Positions 36,849-45,688 of a stretch of DNA of 58,972 nucleotides are shown here, one piece after another. The notes under the pieces were generated by a model. It had not been told where the DNA came from and searched no databases. It saw nothing but the letters and a program-made list of their open reading frames with translations. The position numbers and the translations under genes are program-made. Each line of letters opens with the position of its first letter. Position 1 is the first letter of the stretch. Source of the stretch: Paenibacillus marchantiophytorum (GTDB taxonomy: Bacteria; Bacillota; Bacilli; Paenibacillales; NBRC-103111); NCBI RefSeq assembly GCF_014640555.1, contig NZ_BMHE01000038.1:12812-71783 (forward strand), in the 5' to 3' direction.

Positions 36849-37500
36849 TGCTTACTCCTAATGCATTCTGTCGCGGCTTCAAGCGCGCAACAGGTATTTC
36901 CTTTACTGATTATTTAAATCGAGTAAGAATTAAGTATGCCAAAGACCGGCTGACACCCTCCTGTTCCATCAAAGAAGTAGCCAGCACCGTCGGTTACAGC
37001 AGTGAATATTAATTCAGTCGCTTATTAAGAGGCTGTTGGCTACTCGCCTACCTTGTATATTAAAAGAGAACGCCTCAAAATCGCTTATAGCTTGCGATTA
37101 ACGTCAGCCTTGGAATAGAATATTGCGGAGCTTGTTGGACGTGAAAAAGAAGCCTCGCAATCGTTCCATCATCTGGATGAAAGAACGTCAGAGGCTCGCT
37201 ATTCGTTGAACAAATTGATTGGGAATGATCGTGTAACCGTCATGCAGATTGTTCCGCATGCGCTTCGTATTCAGGGAGCTGTCAACCATCCGTTGAATGA
37301 GTTGCTGTATGCCGAGCTTAGCATGAAGCCAGGCAATGCCGTATCTCCTACGAAAATGCGCGATGAAATGCTGGTCGAAGAATTCCCAAGTCTGGAAACC
37401 GAGCATCTATTTATTATCAAACATATTAATCATCCAGAATCGGATCACTTGTGCCCTTCTATTCAGAGTTTTCATTTTACTCAGTCGCTTCACGAAGCTG
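36830..37500 (+). pseudogene. Decayed AraC regulator fused to a siderophore-binding domain (Btr-like)
   Basis: The first frame (from about 36830) reads LTPNAFCRGFKRATG, YLNRVRIKYAKDRL, SIKEVASTVGYSSEY, a typical AraC double helix-turn-helix, and meets TAA at 37010. After a +1 shift the domain resumes as GYSPTLYIKRERLKIAY (37038). A TAG follows, then an open stretch reads ERTSEARYSLNKLIG, RIQGAVNHPLNELLYAEL, VEEFPSLETEHLFIIKH. That looks like the second lobe of an iron-siderophore binding protein. Most of the first lobe and the N-terminal half of the regulator are gone. The frame then runs antisense into the dehydrogenase gene. Two stops, a frameshift and deletions make it a pseudogene. Confidence 0.72.
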
Positions 37501-38244
37501 GCTATTTTTATGCTGAACCGATCTCATTAAATCGACATTCACATCCCTATCCTCCGCCATGCTGATGAGTGCGTGAACATCTTTGGGCAGGCATTTGCCC
37601 CCATAACCACGATTATCTTCATAGACAAATGTATGACTTCTCCCAATTCTAGGATCTTCGAGCCAAACTTCCCGCAGTTCATTGTAATCAATGCCGTGAG
37701 CGCCAGCAATATCATAGAACTCATTGCAAAACGATACCTTCAGCGCGAGGAAGCAATTCTCCATGTATTTCGCCATTTCCGCTGTACGGGCATCCGTCAA
37801 GCGAATCCTCACCTCAGCGTTATACACCTGTTGGTAGGCACGAATCACAAGACTAGCATCCGCAGAAGCTCCTCCCAAAGTAAGCCACGTCCGATGGCGG
37901 AGGTCCGAAAAGTGGTGATCCACCGTTTCCCCGTAGTACTCCGGTTGAAACACGATTCGCTTGCCTGTTCGTTCCTTCATAGCATCCGTGAAGCCAACGG
38001 GAATGGTCGAACGAATGACAATTACTTTGGCCGTCAGCCACACAATGACTTCTTCCACAATAGACGTATCGCATTTCCCATTAGGAAGCGAGGGTGTCGG
38101 AGCACAGACGAAAACCATATCGCATGCGTTCACCTCATCTTGACTGCCTTTCTGCAGAGGTGCATCATAAATCGCAGCCTTGGGAAATAAGGCATGAATC
38201 GCCTTGCCTACATGGCCATATCCAATAATTCCAATCTTTATCAT
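37477..38244 (-). CDS. Short UDP-glucose/GDP-mannose dehydrogenase family protein
   Basis: The 255 residues have a Rossmann start (IGIIGYGHVGKAI), RSTIPVGFTD, the central helical domain and the catalytic loop GYGGKCLPKD with Cys218. Full-length nucleotide-sugar dehydrogenases are about 430 residues and have a C-terminal sugar-nucleotide domain, which is missing here. Short members of the family exist, so this may be intact, but it could also be cut; its 3' end meets the decayed regulator. The gene follows the FTR1 gene by 45 bases on the same strand without a clear terminator. Its product is unknown. Confidence 0.78.
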   Translation of the reverse strand: MIKIGIIGYGHVGKAIHALFPKAAIYDAPLQKGSQDEVNACDMVFVCAPTPSLPNGKCDTSIVEEVIVWLTAKVIVIRSTIPVGFTDAMKERTGKRIVFQPEYYGETVDHHFSDLRHRTWLTLGGASADASLVIRAYQQVYNAEVRIRLTDARTAEMAKYMENCFLALKVSFCNEFYDIAGAHGIDYNELREVWLEDPRIGRSHTFVYEDNRGYGGKCLPKDVHALISMAEDRDVNVDLMRSVQHKNSQLREATE

Positions 38245-38289
38245 GATTCTCGCTCCTCAAGTTGATCGCCTGAATCTTACTTACATTTA

Positions 38290-39213
38290 TTAAGCTGCCG
38301 CTTTATCTTCCTGAATCTGGGCCTGTTCATGACGCTTCCTCTGAACAGCAAGAAGGATAAAAACGAAGAAGTAGTATCCCCAATACCCAACGAATTCTTC
38401 AAGCGAAGGGTTCTGCGTGTAACCAAGGAAAGCTTTAAAGAAAATGCCAACTTGGCCGTTTATTAGCGGCTCTTTCCCATAATCGCGGAGATACTGCACA
38501 CCATCGATGGGGTGCTCCGGCATAAAGGCTGTGATATTGTAGATTTCACCGATTTGATGACCTGCTGTACGATATAAACTCCCCATAATGCCCAAATCCT
38601 GCATGATCCCAATGGCCTGAACGAATAACCCTGCAGAAATCATCATCAGAAAAACAGCCGTTATACGGAAAAATGTACCAAGACGAATTTTCTTCGTACC
38701 TTTGAAAAAAAGCAGTCCAACCACAACGGCTAGCACAAGTCCGAATAAGGCCCCCCAGCTTTCGAGCGCTTTTTGAATGTCGCCTCCCGTAATGGCCGCG
38801 AAGAAGAATACGGTCTCCACCCCTTCACGTACAACGACCAGAAAGGAATGGACAACCATATTAATGGCGCCGCCAATCGTCAGAATATGAGCAACTTTAC
38901 TCTGAACCTTCCCTTGCAGCTCACTGCTTTGCTTACCCATGAACATAATCATGTGCGTTAATAAGCCTGAAGAGACAAGCATGATACCAATTTTCAAGTA
39001 ATTCTGACTGCCCATACTGGCAAATCCGGTTAGTAACACCTGGAAAGCAAGAGCTAAGCCGTAACTAACGATTAAAGCTAAGAAGACACCCACCCATACC
39101 CATTTATGCCAGCGGATCATCTCAATACGCGTTAAATAGGTAAGGATAACACCAACGATGAGAATGGCTTCAAGCGCTTCGCGGAACGTAATGAGAAATG
39201 CCTGTAAATCCAT
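38290..39213 (-). CDS. FTR1 family high-affinity iron permease (EfeU-like)
   Basis: The permease (307 residues) carries ferric iron across the membrane. The two REXXE iron-binding motifs are REALE (11-15) in helix 1 and REGVE (129-133) in helix 4. About seven membrane helices are seen. ATG 39213 has AGGAGG 6 bases upstream; the frame opening at 39249 is not used. It is the third gene of a Fur-box-led operon whose first two products are exported. EfeO and EfeB homologues, the usual partners, are not encoded here. Confidence 0.92.
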   Translation of the reverse strand: MDLQAFLITFREALEAILIVGVILTYLTRIEMIRWHKWVWVGVFLALIVSYGLALAFQVLLTGFASMGSQNYLKIGIMLVSSGLLTHMIMFMGKQSSELQGKVQSKVAHILTIGGAINMVVHSFLVVVREGVETVFFFAAITGGDIQKALESWGALFGLVLAVVVGLLFFKGTKKIRLGTFFRITAVFLMMISAGLFVQAIGIMQDLGIMGSLYRTAGHQIGEIYNITAFMPEHPIDGVQYLRDYGKEPLINGQVGIFFKAFLGYTQNPSLEEFVGYWGYYFFVFILLAVQRKRHEQAQIQEDKAAA

Positions 39214-39252
39214 GGTCTGCCTCCTGTTCTCTACCTTACACCTGCACACTGA

Positions 39253-39284
39253 AAGACACTTGCGCTATACAGCACAAGTGTCTT
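39253..39284 (-). promoter_or_regulatory. Strong hairpin between the exported protein gene and the FTR1 gene
   Basis: AAGACACTTG and CAAGTGTCTT pair, extended by GCT/AGC around a small loop. No good T-run follows on the minus strand. It may stabilise the upstream mRNA or partly stop transcription, giving more exported protein than permease. Confidence 0.55.
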
Positions 39285-39301
39285 CATTATGAACGCAATG
39301 A

Positions 39302-40783
39302 TTAACGAAGGATAATGATGTCACCTTTTTGGTAGAATACGCCATATCCGAACAATTCAGCAACTGCACGCAAGGGAATAAACGAACTACCGTTCTCAAG
39401 AACAACGGGTTGATCCAATTTAAGCTTCTCATTTACTTTGCCATTCTCAACAACTTGATCGGAACCTGCTGTAATTTCGGTTTTCTTGCCATCTTTGGTG
39501 ATGACAACTGTTCTTGTAGCTTCAACCCAATCAACTTGAGCATTAATTGCTTGCGCAATAAGGCGAACCGGAACTAGCGTACGACCGCTTTCCTGATTGA
39601 TGAATGGCGCATTCTCAGCTGTGAAAGCAGCGCCATTGACTTTATATCCTTTGTCGCCAACTTTTAGACTGGAACCATCTTTGTCAACGAGGAACTTTAA
39701 GATTTCAAATCCTGCTTCTTTCGTAGCAGCAACATCTGATTTATTAACAGCTTCTGTGAGTTTCGTTGCCGCAACACTTGCAGCTGCATATTTCTCTTTG
39801 CCCAAGAAAACTTCTTGGCTTGCTAGGAACATCGTGCCTTCAGCCACATAACCGCGAGCGCCTTGCAGGTCGCCAGCTTCTTGTTTAACGAACACTTGGT
39901 TAATGTACTCGGATACTTTACCAATCATCGTGCGTTGAAGCGCGTCACCGATTTCGTCTTTTTTGATTTTGCTGGCATCGCCTGAAGCGAAGGCATTTTT
40001 CACGAAATCTGCGTCAGCTGGGCTGCCACCTTTGAGGTATGTGTACACAGGCATGAAGAGGAAGTAGCCTTCTGTGATCGCAGCTGCTTGGTCAGCAGGC
40101 GCTTTGGTTGCGATGCTTTCTCCGTATGTATATGTTGCAAGCGCATAGTTCTTAATTAGCGTTTTGTCTAAAATTTGACGGTGGAAGTTGAAGTCATTCA
40201 CATTGTTGTCTTTAATATCTTTTTGGATCAGTTCAATGGAAGTTTTCAACAATGCTTCCATGTTCAAGCTATATTTGGCATCGCGTTTCACAACGTTCGG
40301 TTGCAGTGCACCTTCATAGATTTGAACGACTTTATCAAAAGCAGCAGTTGCTCCTGCAACGTCCCCTTTGGTCATAGCAGGGCGAACTTGGTTGCTCATC
40401 AAATCACGAAGCGCGAAGAAGAAATACCATTGTAACCCTTTATCGATCGCTTGTTTCGCTTGAGCAACTTGCAAATCACCTTTAATTGCAGCATCCAGAA
40501 CAAGCAAGATGTTAGTGTCAATTTTAGGATCATCGGCTTTGATGTTCACATCAAGACGTTTGACATCCGTTTGGAATTTATCTACATATAATTTCTTAAC
40601 ATCTGCAAGAACTGTTTTATCTGTGAAAAGCGCTTTAATTTCCTCAAAAGATTTCAATTTCGCTGTGATCGATTGATCTTCTTTAATTTGGAATTTGCTT
40701 TCTGCAAAAGCCACGGATGAAACGGTAACAACACTGGATAAAGCGATGGAAGCACTCAAGACGACAGCTAAAAATTTACGCAT
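39302..40783 (-). CDS. Exported helical protein with C-terminal copper amine oxidase-like N-domain
   Basis: From ATG 40783 the protein has 493 residues, starting with a signal peptide (about 1-27, ending VAFAES). The main part (about 30-365) is helical and Lys/Asp/Ala-rich and I do not recognise it. Residues about 370-493 form the Cu_amine_oxidN1 stalk-like domain (INQESGRTLVPVRLIAQAI, SFIPLRAVAELFGYG). Its place between a membrane-anchored partner and an FTR1 permease under a Fur box suggests it binds or delivers iron at the cell surface (inference). The ribosome site is AGGGG, ten bases upstream. Confidence 0.8.
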   Translation of the reverse strand: MRKFLAVVLSASIALSSVVTVSSVAFAESKFQIKEDQSITAKLKSFEEIKALFTDKTVLADVKKLYVDKFQTDVKRLDVNIKADDPKIDTNILLVLDAAIKGDLQVAQAKQAIDKGLQWYFFFALRDLMSNQVRPAMTKGDVAGATAAFDKVVQIYEGALQPNVVKRDAKYSLNMEALLKTSIELIQKDIKDNNVNDFNFHRQILDKTLIKNYALATYTYGESIATKAPADQAAAITEGYFLFMPVYTYLKGGSPADADFVKNAFASGDASKIKKDEIGDALQRTMIGKVSEYINQVFVKQEAGDLQGARGYVAEGTMFLASQEVFLGKEKYAAASVAATKLTEAVNKSDVAATKEAGFEILKFLVDKDGSSLKVGDKGYKVNGAAFTAENAPFINQESGRTLVPVRLIAQAINAQVDWVEATRTVVITKDGKKTEITAGSDQVVENGKVNEKLKLDQPVVLENGSSFIPLRAVAELFGYGVFYQKGDIIILR

Positions 40784-40826
40784 TGTAAGTTTTCCCCTAT
40801 TCATTTTTTTTTGGTTGACCTAACGG

Positions 40827-41858
40827 TTACATCCACTTTCTTTTGCGAGCGAACCAGACCCCTCCACCTAGCAAAATGATCACTCCACCAATGACAGCAA
40901 CGCTGACCAATGGATTCGTTCTGTCTGTGCGCTGCATAGGTGCATGTGCGGAAGCTTCTTTCACAGGTTCAGCCTGTTTCACTGCTGTGCTAGCTGTATC
41001 AGTTGGTTTGGCAGTCGCTGCTGCTGTTGCTGCAGGCGTAGGCGAAGCGGCTTCGGCTGTCGGTGTTGGACTTGCCGATGCAGACGGCTCGGGTGACTGC
41101 GTCTCCACAGCTGCTGCCACATCCGGCGCTTTCGTTTCAGTCGGCTTAGCCTCTTTCTCCACAGCAGGTTGTTCTTGCTTGGGAGTAGACTCCGACTTCA
41201 CTGCCGGCTCCGTCTTAGGCGTCTCTACTTGCGCAGCCGCAGGCGTTGGGACGCTTGTAGCGGCTGGTGAAGTAAACGCTTTATACGGAAATAAAGGCTT
41301 CACCTTGCCATAAATCAAATCAACCTTTTCCTTAAATACATCTGGTTGTACGGGCTTCTTTCCTACTCCGAACAATCCTGGATTACCCAGTGCCTCGAGC
41401 GCAGCGTCGAATGCCTTGTTAATCTCCTCTTTACCAGAACCCACATAAGGCTCCAAGGCATCATAGGTCGCCTTAGCTTTGGCCAGCAATAGCTTAGCTC
41501 CAGCGTAATCATCAATTCCTTGGCCTGCATACGTGAATCGACGCTCCAAGTTCATGACAAGCACAGCTTTGAAGTTAGCAATCACTAATTTATTATCTTT
41601 GGCCTGGAAATTAGCATCTAGCGTTGTTCCGACTTTTTCACCAAAATGCGCTACGAGCTCAGCTCTCCTCTCCTTGTAAGCACCCTCAGCGGCCCCCCAA
41701 TCATTCGCTCCGTTACCAATACTGGTTTGTACCAGTTTATAAGTTTCAGCGACATCTTCGGTATTGGCATCACCATAAGAGTAGGCCAGCGCGGAAGTCG
41801 GCAGGATTAAGAATGCCGCTAGAACCAAAGTCAATCCGGCTAGTAGCCAGTGTTTCAT
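40827..41858 (-). CDS. Exported, membrane-anchored helical protein of the FTR1 operon
   Basis: The 343-residue product has a signal peptide (about 1-26, LPTSALAYS), a helical domain of about 150 residues (ERRAELVAHFGEKVG, LERRFTYAGQG), and a Pro/Ala/Thr/Glu-rich linker of about 110 residues. It ends in a C-terminal membrane anchor with a basic tail (GGVWFARKRKWM). No LPXTG is present. The helical part resembles the extra N-terminal region of some bacterial FTR1 proteins, which suggests a split version of that arrangement. The start at 41858 follows AGGGGTGA; the longer frame to 42032 would include the Fur box and is rejected. Confidence 0.78.
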   Translation of the reverse strand: MKHWLLAGLTLVLAAFLILPTSALAYSYGDANTEDVAETYKLVQTSIGNGANDWGAAEGAYKERRAELVAHFGEKVGTTLDANFQAKDNKLVIANFKAVLVMNLERRFTYAGQGIDDYAGAKLLLAKAKATYDALEPYVGSGKEEINKAFDAALEALGNPGLFGVGKKPVQPDVFKEKVDLIYGKVKPLFPYKAFTSPAATSVPTPAAAQVETPKTEPAVKSESTPKQEQPAVEKEAKPTETKAPDVAAAVETQSPEPSASASPTPTAEAASPTPAATAAATAKPTDTASTAVKQAEPVKEASAHAPMQRTDRTNPLVSVAVIGGVIILLGGGVWFARKRKWM

Positions 41859-41895
41859 ATCTTCACCCCTGCTATGAAATTGATTCTCAAGACAT

Positions 41896-41915
41896 TGATA
41901 ATGATAATCATTGTC
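41896..41915 (-). promoter_or_regulatory. Fur box of the FTR1 operon
   Basis: TGATAATGATAATCA matches the 7-1-7 form TGATAATNATTATCA at 13 of 14 palindrome positions, and it continues into CATTGTC as in the classic 19-bp box. It lies 38 bases before the start at 41858. A second, weaker copy (TGAGAATCAATTTCA on the minus strand, 41876-41890) adjoins it. Confidence 0.85.
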
Positions 41916-41958
41916 CAAATAGATGTCAACCATTATTTCACAATGTTTTTTTTCTCGC

Positions 41959-43488
41959 TTAGCGAACCCATTCGTACAAAATGATGTTCCCATAAACGGG
42001 ATCAAAAATCGCATCCGAGCTAAACTCAGCAATCCGCTTCAGATGCTTCTCCACCGATTTCCCTTGCTGCTCAAAGCCTTGGACGACATGATCCGTTAGG
42101 AAAACCCGACGTTCCGAATCAGCACCCGCCAAAGATTGAAAATACCCAAATGTATAGATGCGTTCATGATCATATTCAGCCTGCAAGTACTGAAGAACTC
42201 TTGTTTCTTCCCACGTAAACAGGATCAAAGGTTCCTGCAAATGACTTAGATATTCATTCAGCTGATAGACTGCCGGCTCATCTGCAGATTGCCTTTTCAA
42301 CAACTGAGTGCCGTAGATTACTTGAATAGCTATCAAAACAATGAGGGAAGCGTGCAACATCTTAGGCGCAATTCTCCATAGACGCTTCTTAGAATTGGAT
42401 GCCTTCACAGCCTCTGCCGTTCGAATCATATAAACAAATAAGAGAAGTAAGATTGGAACAATGACGGGAACAATATGTCGTGGTTTCTCAATATTTTGAC
42501 CAATCAGCGCCCATAGGGTGTATACAAGAGCACAGATTATCAACCAGAATACATAATATTTATTCTCTTTCTCTAGCTTCTTGGGAAATGTGACGAATCG
42601 CCGCACGACCAAGGTCATTGCAACCATAACCGCGAGACACGAGCCAATGAGAAAGGAACCGCCAAATAAGGCTGAACCAAGTAAATTATGCCCTATGAGT
42701 TGAAAGAATCGTTCTCCCATCGGCATAGGTGATGAGATCACACCACCGCCCCACTCGGAGAAATGTCCTTCTACGAAAGCTAGGGATAGCTTCCAGAAGC
42801 CAGCTAAGTTCCCTTCGGAGAGCACCAAGCCAGCTACCCAAATCAACTGAAACAGCAGGGCAGTTAGCGCAGATCCTCCTAATCGGAGCCATCTTCTCCA
42901 ACCTTTTGCCCCCTGCCGCCAAAGTGAGTACCAGAGCGGAACTAGCGCCAGCCCGTATGGAAAGAAGGATAGGCGAGTGCCCATTAGCAAGCTGAACATG
43001 AGCAGCGCCAATCCGTGGCGAAGCGTGGAACCCGGGCGATCCAACGCAAAGCGGATACTCCAAAGAAACCACCACAGTAAGGCCATGCCTGCACATTCCG
43101 ACATGGGACGCGAGGACATCAGCCAAATGTAGGGGCTGCTTAATACGAGCGCAGGCAGTAAAAGATTCTTGATGCCGCCGCCAGTCAGTCTATGTGATAG
43201 TAAAAACATAGGGATTGCCGAGCATATAGCCATAAAGGTATTGAAAACGGATAATGCTAGAACCGAATCATCCAACCATTGGTTAATAAACCAACTACCC
43301 AGAATAAAGTAGGGGTATCCAGGAAAATGCGGCTGCATGGCGAGTAAATCATAGCGATGCAGAGCCAGCGTAAAGTCTACCTCGTCCCATGTGCGCACGA
43401 AGGGGCTGGCATATAGCAGACTAAGACAGGTCACACCCGCCATAACCGCAGCTGCGAAAAGAACCGATACAAGCGTGCTCCGCGTCAT
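41959..43488 (-). CDS. GT-C type membrane glycosyltransferase-like protein (GT39/ArnT-like)
   Basis: The 509-residue membrane protein has about 11 helices and an acidic first outer loop with RTWDEVDF (Asp35, Asp38), the place of the catalytic acid in GT-C enzymes that use polyprenyl-phosphate sugars. QPHFPGYPYF follows. Its neighbours, a DPM1-like GT2 enzyme and an LPG_synthase_TM-like protein, fit a pathway in which a lipid-linked sugar is made and then transferred outside the membrane. It overlaps the GT2 gene by four bases. The acceptor is unknown. Confidence 0.8.
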   Translation of the reverse strand: MTRSTLVSVLFAAAVMAGVTCLSLLYASPFVRTWDEVDFTLALHRYDLLAMQPHFPGYPYFILGSWFINQWLDDSVLALSVFNTFMAICSAIPMFLLSHRLTGGGIKNLLLPALVLSSPYIWLMSSRPMSECAGMALLWWFLWSIRFALDRPGSTLRHGLALLMFSLLMGTRLSFFPYGLALVPLWYSLWRQGAKGWRRWLRLGGSALTALLFQLIWVAGLVLSEGNLAGFWKLSLAFVEGHFSEWGGGVISSPMPMGERFFQLIGHNLLGSALFGGSFLIGSCLAVMVAMTLVVRRFVTFPKKLEKENKYYVFWLIICALVYTLWALIGQNIEKPRHIVPVIVPILLLLFVYMIRTAEAVKASNSKKRLWRIAPKMLHASLIVLIAIQVIYGTQLLKRQSADEPAVYQLNEYLSHLQEPLILFTWEETRVLQYLQAEYDHERIYTFGYFQSLAGADSERRVFLTDHVVQGFEQQGKSVEKHLKRIAEFSSDAIFDPVYGNIILYEWVR

Positions 43489-44234
43489 ATGCTTGTTTCA
43501 TCTCGATGCATCTGGAGCGTCACTTTGCGCTTTTTTGAGACGGGGCGTCTCATTTCTCGGTAGATCGCCGGAAGCACGGAAGACACATACTGTCTGAACT
43601 TAATGAAGGACTGGCCTTTGGTCCGAACTTGGTACGATATTGGAATCTCCTCTAACCGGTAGCCCTGCCGAACCAGATTAATCGTGAGCACTTGGGCGTA
43701 GTTATAGTCATGGATAATGACGGCATTCTCCATCGCATCGCGTGAGAACCCGCGCATCCCCGATTGGCCGTCGTAAATCCATCTGCGCAGCAAAGCAGCT
43801 TGCAGCAATGTAAAGGTATAATTACCTAAGCGGCGATGCAGCTTCATCCCTTGAATGTGTCCTTTGAAGCGTGAGCCAAAGGTATAGTCTGCGCGCCCGA
43901 TGATAATGGGCGCAAGGACATCCGGGATTTGCTCTGGCGGATATTCATTATCCGCATCGATCATGATGCCAATATCGCCGCCGAGCAGGCAGCATTGCTT
44001 CAGCCCCTCGCGAACGGCTGCGCCGAGTCCTTTATTGTGCGGGAATGACACGATGTGGTCCGCTCCCGCTGCGCGCGCAGCATGGACGGTGCGGTCGTTG
44101 GAGCCATCGTCGATCACGAGCACTTCCACCTCATATTGCGGGTGGAAATTTCTCGGAACGCGGGCAATAACCCCGCCGATATTATCTTCTTCATTATGTG
44201 CAGGCATGAAAACAATCATTTTCTTCTTATTCAT
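43485..44234 (-). CDS. Family 2 glycosyltransferase, DPM1-like
   Basis: The 249 residues show the GT-A fold: MPAHNEEDNIGGVI, VIDDGSND, HNKGLGAAVREG, the DXD-like MIDADNEYPP and the later GQSGMRGFSRD. Close relatives transfer a sugar from a nucleotide to polyprenyl phosphate. No membrane helix is seen. It overlaps the phosphatase-like gene by eight bases and the GT-C gene by four bases, so the three are translated together. Confidence 0.88.
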   Translation of the reverse strand: MNKKKMIVFMPAHNEEDNIGGVIARVPRNFHPQYEVEVLVIDDGSNDRTVHAARAAGADHIVSFPHNKGLGAAVREGLKQCCLLGGDIGIMIDADNEYPPEQIPDVLAPIIIGRADYTFGSRFKGHIQGMKLHRRLGNYTFTLLQAALLRRWIYDGQSGMRGFSRDAMENAVIIHDYNYAQVLTINLVRQGYRLEEIPISYQVRTKGQSFIKFRQYVSSVLPAIYREMRRPVSKKRKVTLQMHRDETSI

Positions 44235-45687
44235 GATGCTTGATAGCCTCCATTAGAATAGGTCCGCGACTATGACTCGGGAACGGTGCTCCCAGCAAAT
44301 AAGCAAGTGTCGGAGCCATGGAGACAAGAGAGTGCTTCTCGTCAATGCGGCGGCCTGCTTCGATTGCAGGACCATGCAGGAAGAATGGCACATAACGCTC
44401 ACCTTCGTCGAGATGTCCATGTCCGCCAATACCATCTGCCTGCCCGTGATCCGCACAGATAATCAGCGTCGTATTCGCCATCATGCCACGCTCCTCGAGC
44501 CAATGGACGAACTCTTCTATCAGTTGATCCGCTTCGGCAATTTTCTGCGTGTAATCTTCATAGAGAACCCCTCGACTGTGACCCGTTTGGTCAACGCCAA
44601 TTAATTGGGCAACGAGTAAGTCCGGATTTTGTTCCGCCATAATCTTCTTGGCTCTTTCGATAATATTGCGATCCGCTACATCGTTATGCATGACAGCCGT
44701 CACACTCTCTACATCGTCTCCCATCGAGTCGATTAAATGTGCGATCCCCAACAATCGCCCTTTTTTCCCCACTTTACGCAATGAATCAAAAATACTCTCA
44801 ACTCGAATGCCCAATCTCCACACCATGTTGGAGCGAATGCCGTGCTCCCGTGGGTATGTGCCTGTGAACATCGAAGAGAAACACACTACCGTACGCGCCG
44901 GATACACCGTCTCCATTTGGGCATATTCCGTGCCTTCTGCTCGCAGTTTCTTCATAAATGGTGCATTGGCTTCCTCAAACCGTTCTTTGCGCATGCCATC
45001 TACAACGATAACAATGACCTTCTGGTTCAAAGCTTCTCCACCGGCTTGTACAGGACTAGAATCCCGTGTATAGGTAGGAATCTCCGTTGGTTTCCAGTCG
45101 AACAAATAGCGGTGAAGAATGAAAGCATAAATCAACAAGCCACCTGCAAAGAGCAGCCCCGTCCCCACATCCGCAGAAGCACCCGCTTCAAACTTGCGGT
45201 AGAAATGACTCCATACAAACAGCAGCAGCAGAAACTTTGGCATTTGCTCCTGCGCGTTGCCGCTCGTCGAGTCACTATTTTTTAAAACAAGCTTCCAAAA
45301 CCGGGTGAAATTCCACCATGTTGTGCCAATTCGCAAATGATAGTAAAACGTGCCCCAGAAATAGATCGTAAAGAAGTAAAATATCCCCAGCGCCAGTACA
45401 TACAGAGTGAAATCATTTCGTTCCCAAATTAGAAGTGCAGCTATGAGGGGCATCCATAAATAATTGCGTAGAAAGAGCGGGAAATCGAAGCAATAATACA
45501 ATACAAATAGAGGAAGCGTAACGAGCAGTCCTAAACCGGCCGCACTCCAAAAGTTAGGATCAGACCATGTGCCCATATGGTAAAGCAGAAAAACGCCGAC
45601 AACGAAGATAGGTGTAAATGGTTTCCCCTCGTTCAACAGGTTCCAGCAGCGAGCTGCCACAATTTCAAATGACGAAGCTTTTTTCAT
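44227..45687 (-). CDS. Membrane protein with alkaline phosphatase/phosphodiesterase-type domain
   Basis: The 486-residue protein has an N-terminal membrane part of about five helices (up to about residue 195). A type I phosphodiesterase/alkaline phosphatase-superfamily domain follows. VIVIVVDGMRKERF gives the first metal aspartate, YPARTVVCFSSMFTG the nucleophile Thr, GVDQTGHSRG and ICADHGQADG further ligands. It could add or remove a phospho group on a lipid or glycan outside the cell. The start lies one base after the preceding gene, with GGAAGGAAG as ribosome site. Confidence 0.82.
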   Translation of the reverse strand: MKKASSFEIVAARCWNLLNEGKPFTPIFVVGVFLLYHMGTWSDPNFWSAAGLGLLVTLPLFVLYYCFDFPLFLRNYLWMPLIAALLIWERNDFTLYVLALGIFYFFTIYFWGTFYYHLRIGTTWWNFTRFWKLVLKNSDSTSGNAQEQMPKFLLLLFVWSHFYRKFEAGASADVGTGLLFAGGLLIYAFILHRYLFDWKPTEIPTYTRDSSPVQAGGEALNQKVIVIVVDGMRKERFEEANAPFMKKLRAEGTEYAQMETVYPARTVVCFSSMFTGTYPREHGIRSNMVWRLGIRVESIFDSLRKVGKKGRLLGIAHLIDSMGDDVESVTAVMHNDVADRNIIERAKKIMAEQNPDLLVAQLIGVDQTGHSRGVLYEDYTQKIAEADQLIEEFVHWLEERGMMANTTLIICADHGQADGIGGHGHLDEGERYVPFFLHGPAIEAGRRIDEKHSLVSMAPTLAYLLGAPFPSHSRGPILMEAIKHHE

Positions 45688-45688
45688 G

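Noticed and set aside
37153..37200. Hairpin with AGCCTC/GAGGCT ends and a minus-strand T-run, possible terminator of the dehydrogenase gene
   Set aside because: It lies inside the decayed AraC/siderophore-binding frame, where pairing can come from coding sequence, and it is almost 280 bases past the dehydrogenase stop.
37206..37565. A 119-residue open frame on the plus strand as an intact gene
   Set aside because: It is the surviving part of the decayed fused regulator and then runs antisense through the dehydrogenase gene. It lacks its own start signals.
40827..41858. Sortase-anchored surface protein
   Set aside because: The C-terminal hydrophobic anchor and basic tail fit, but no LPXTG-like motif precedes them, so simple membrane anchoring is preferred.
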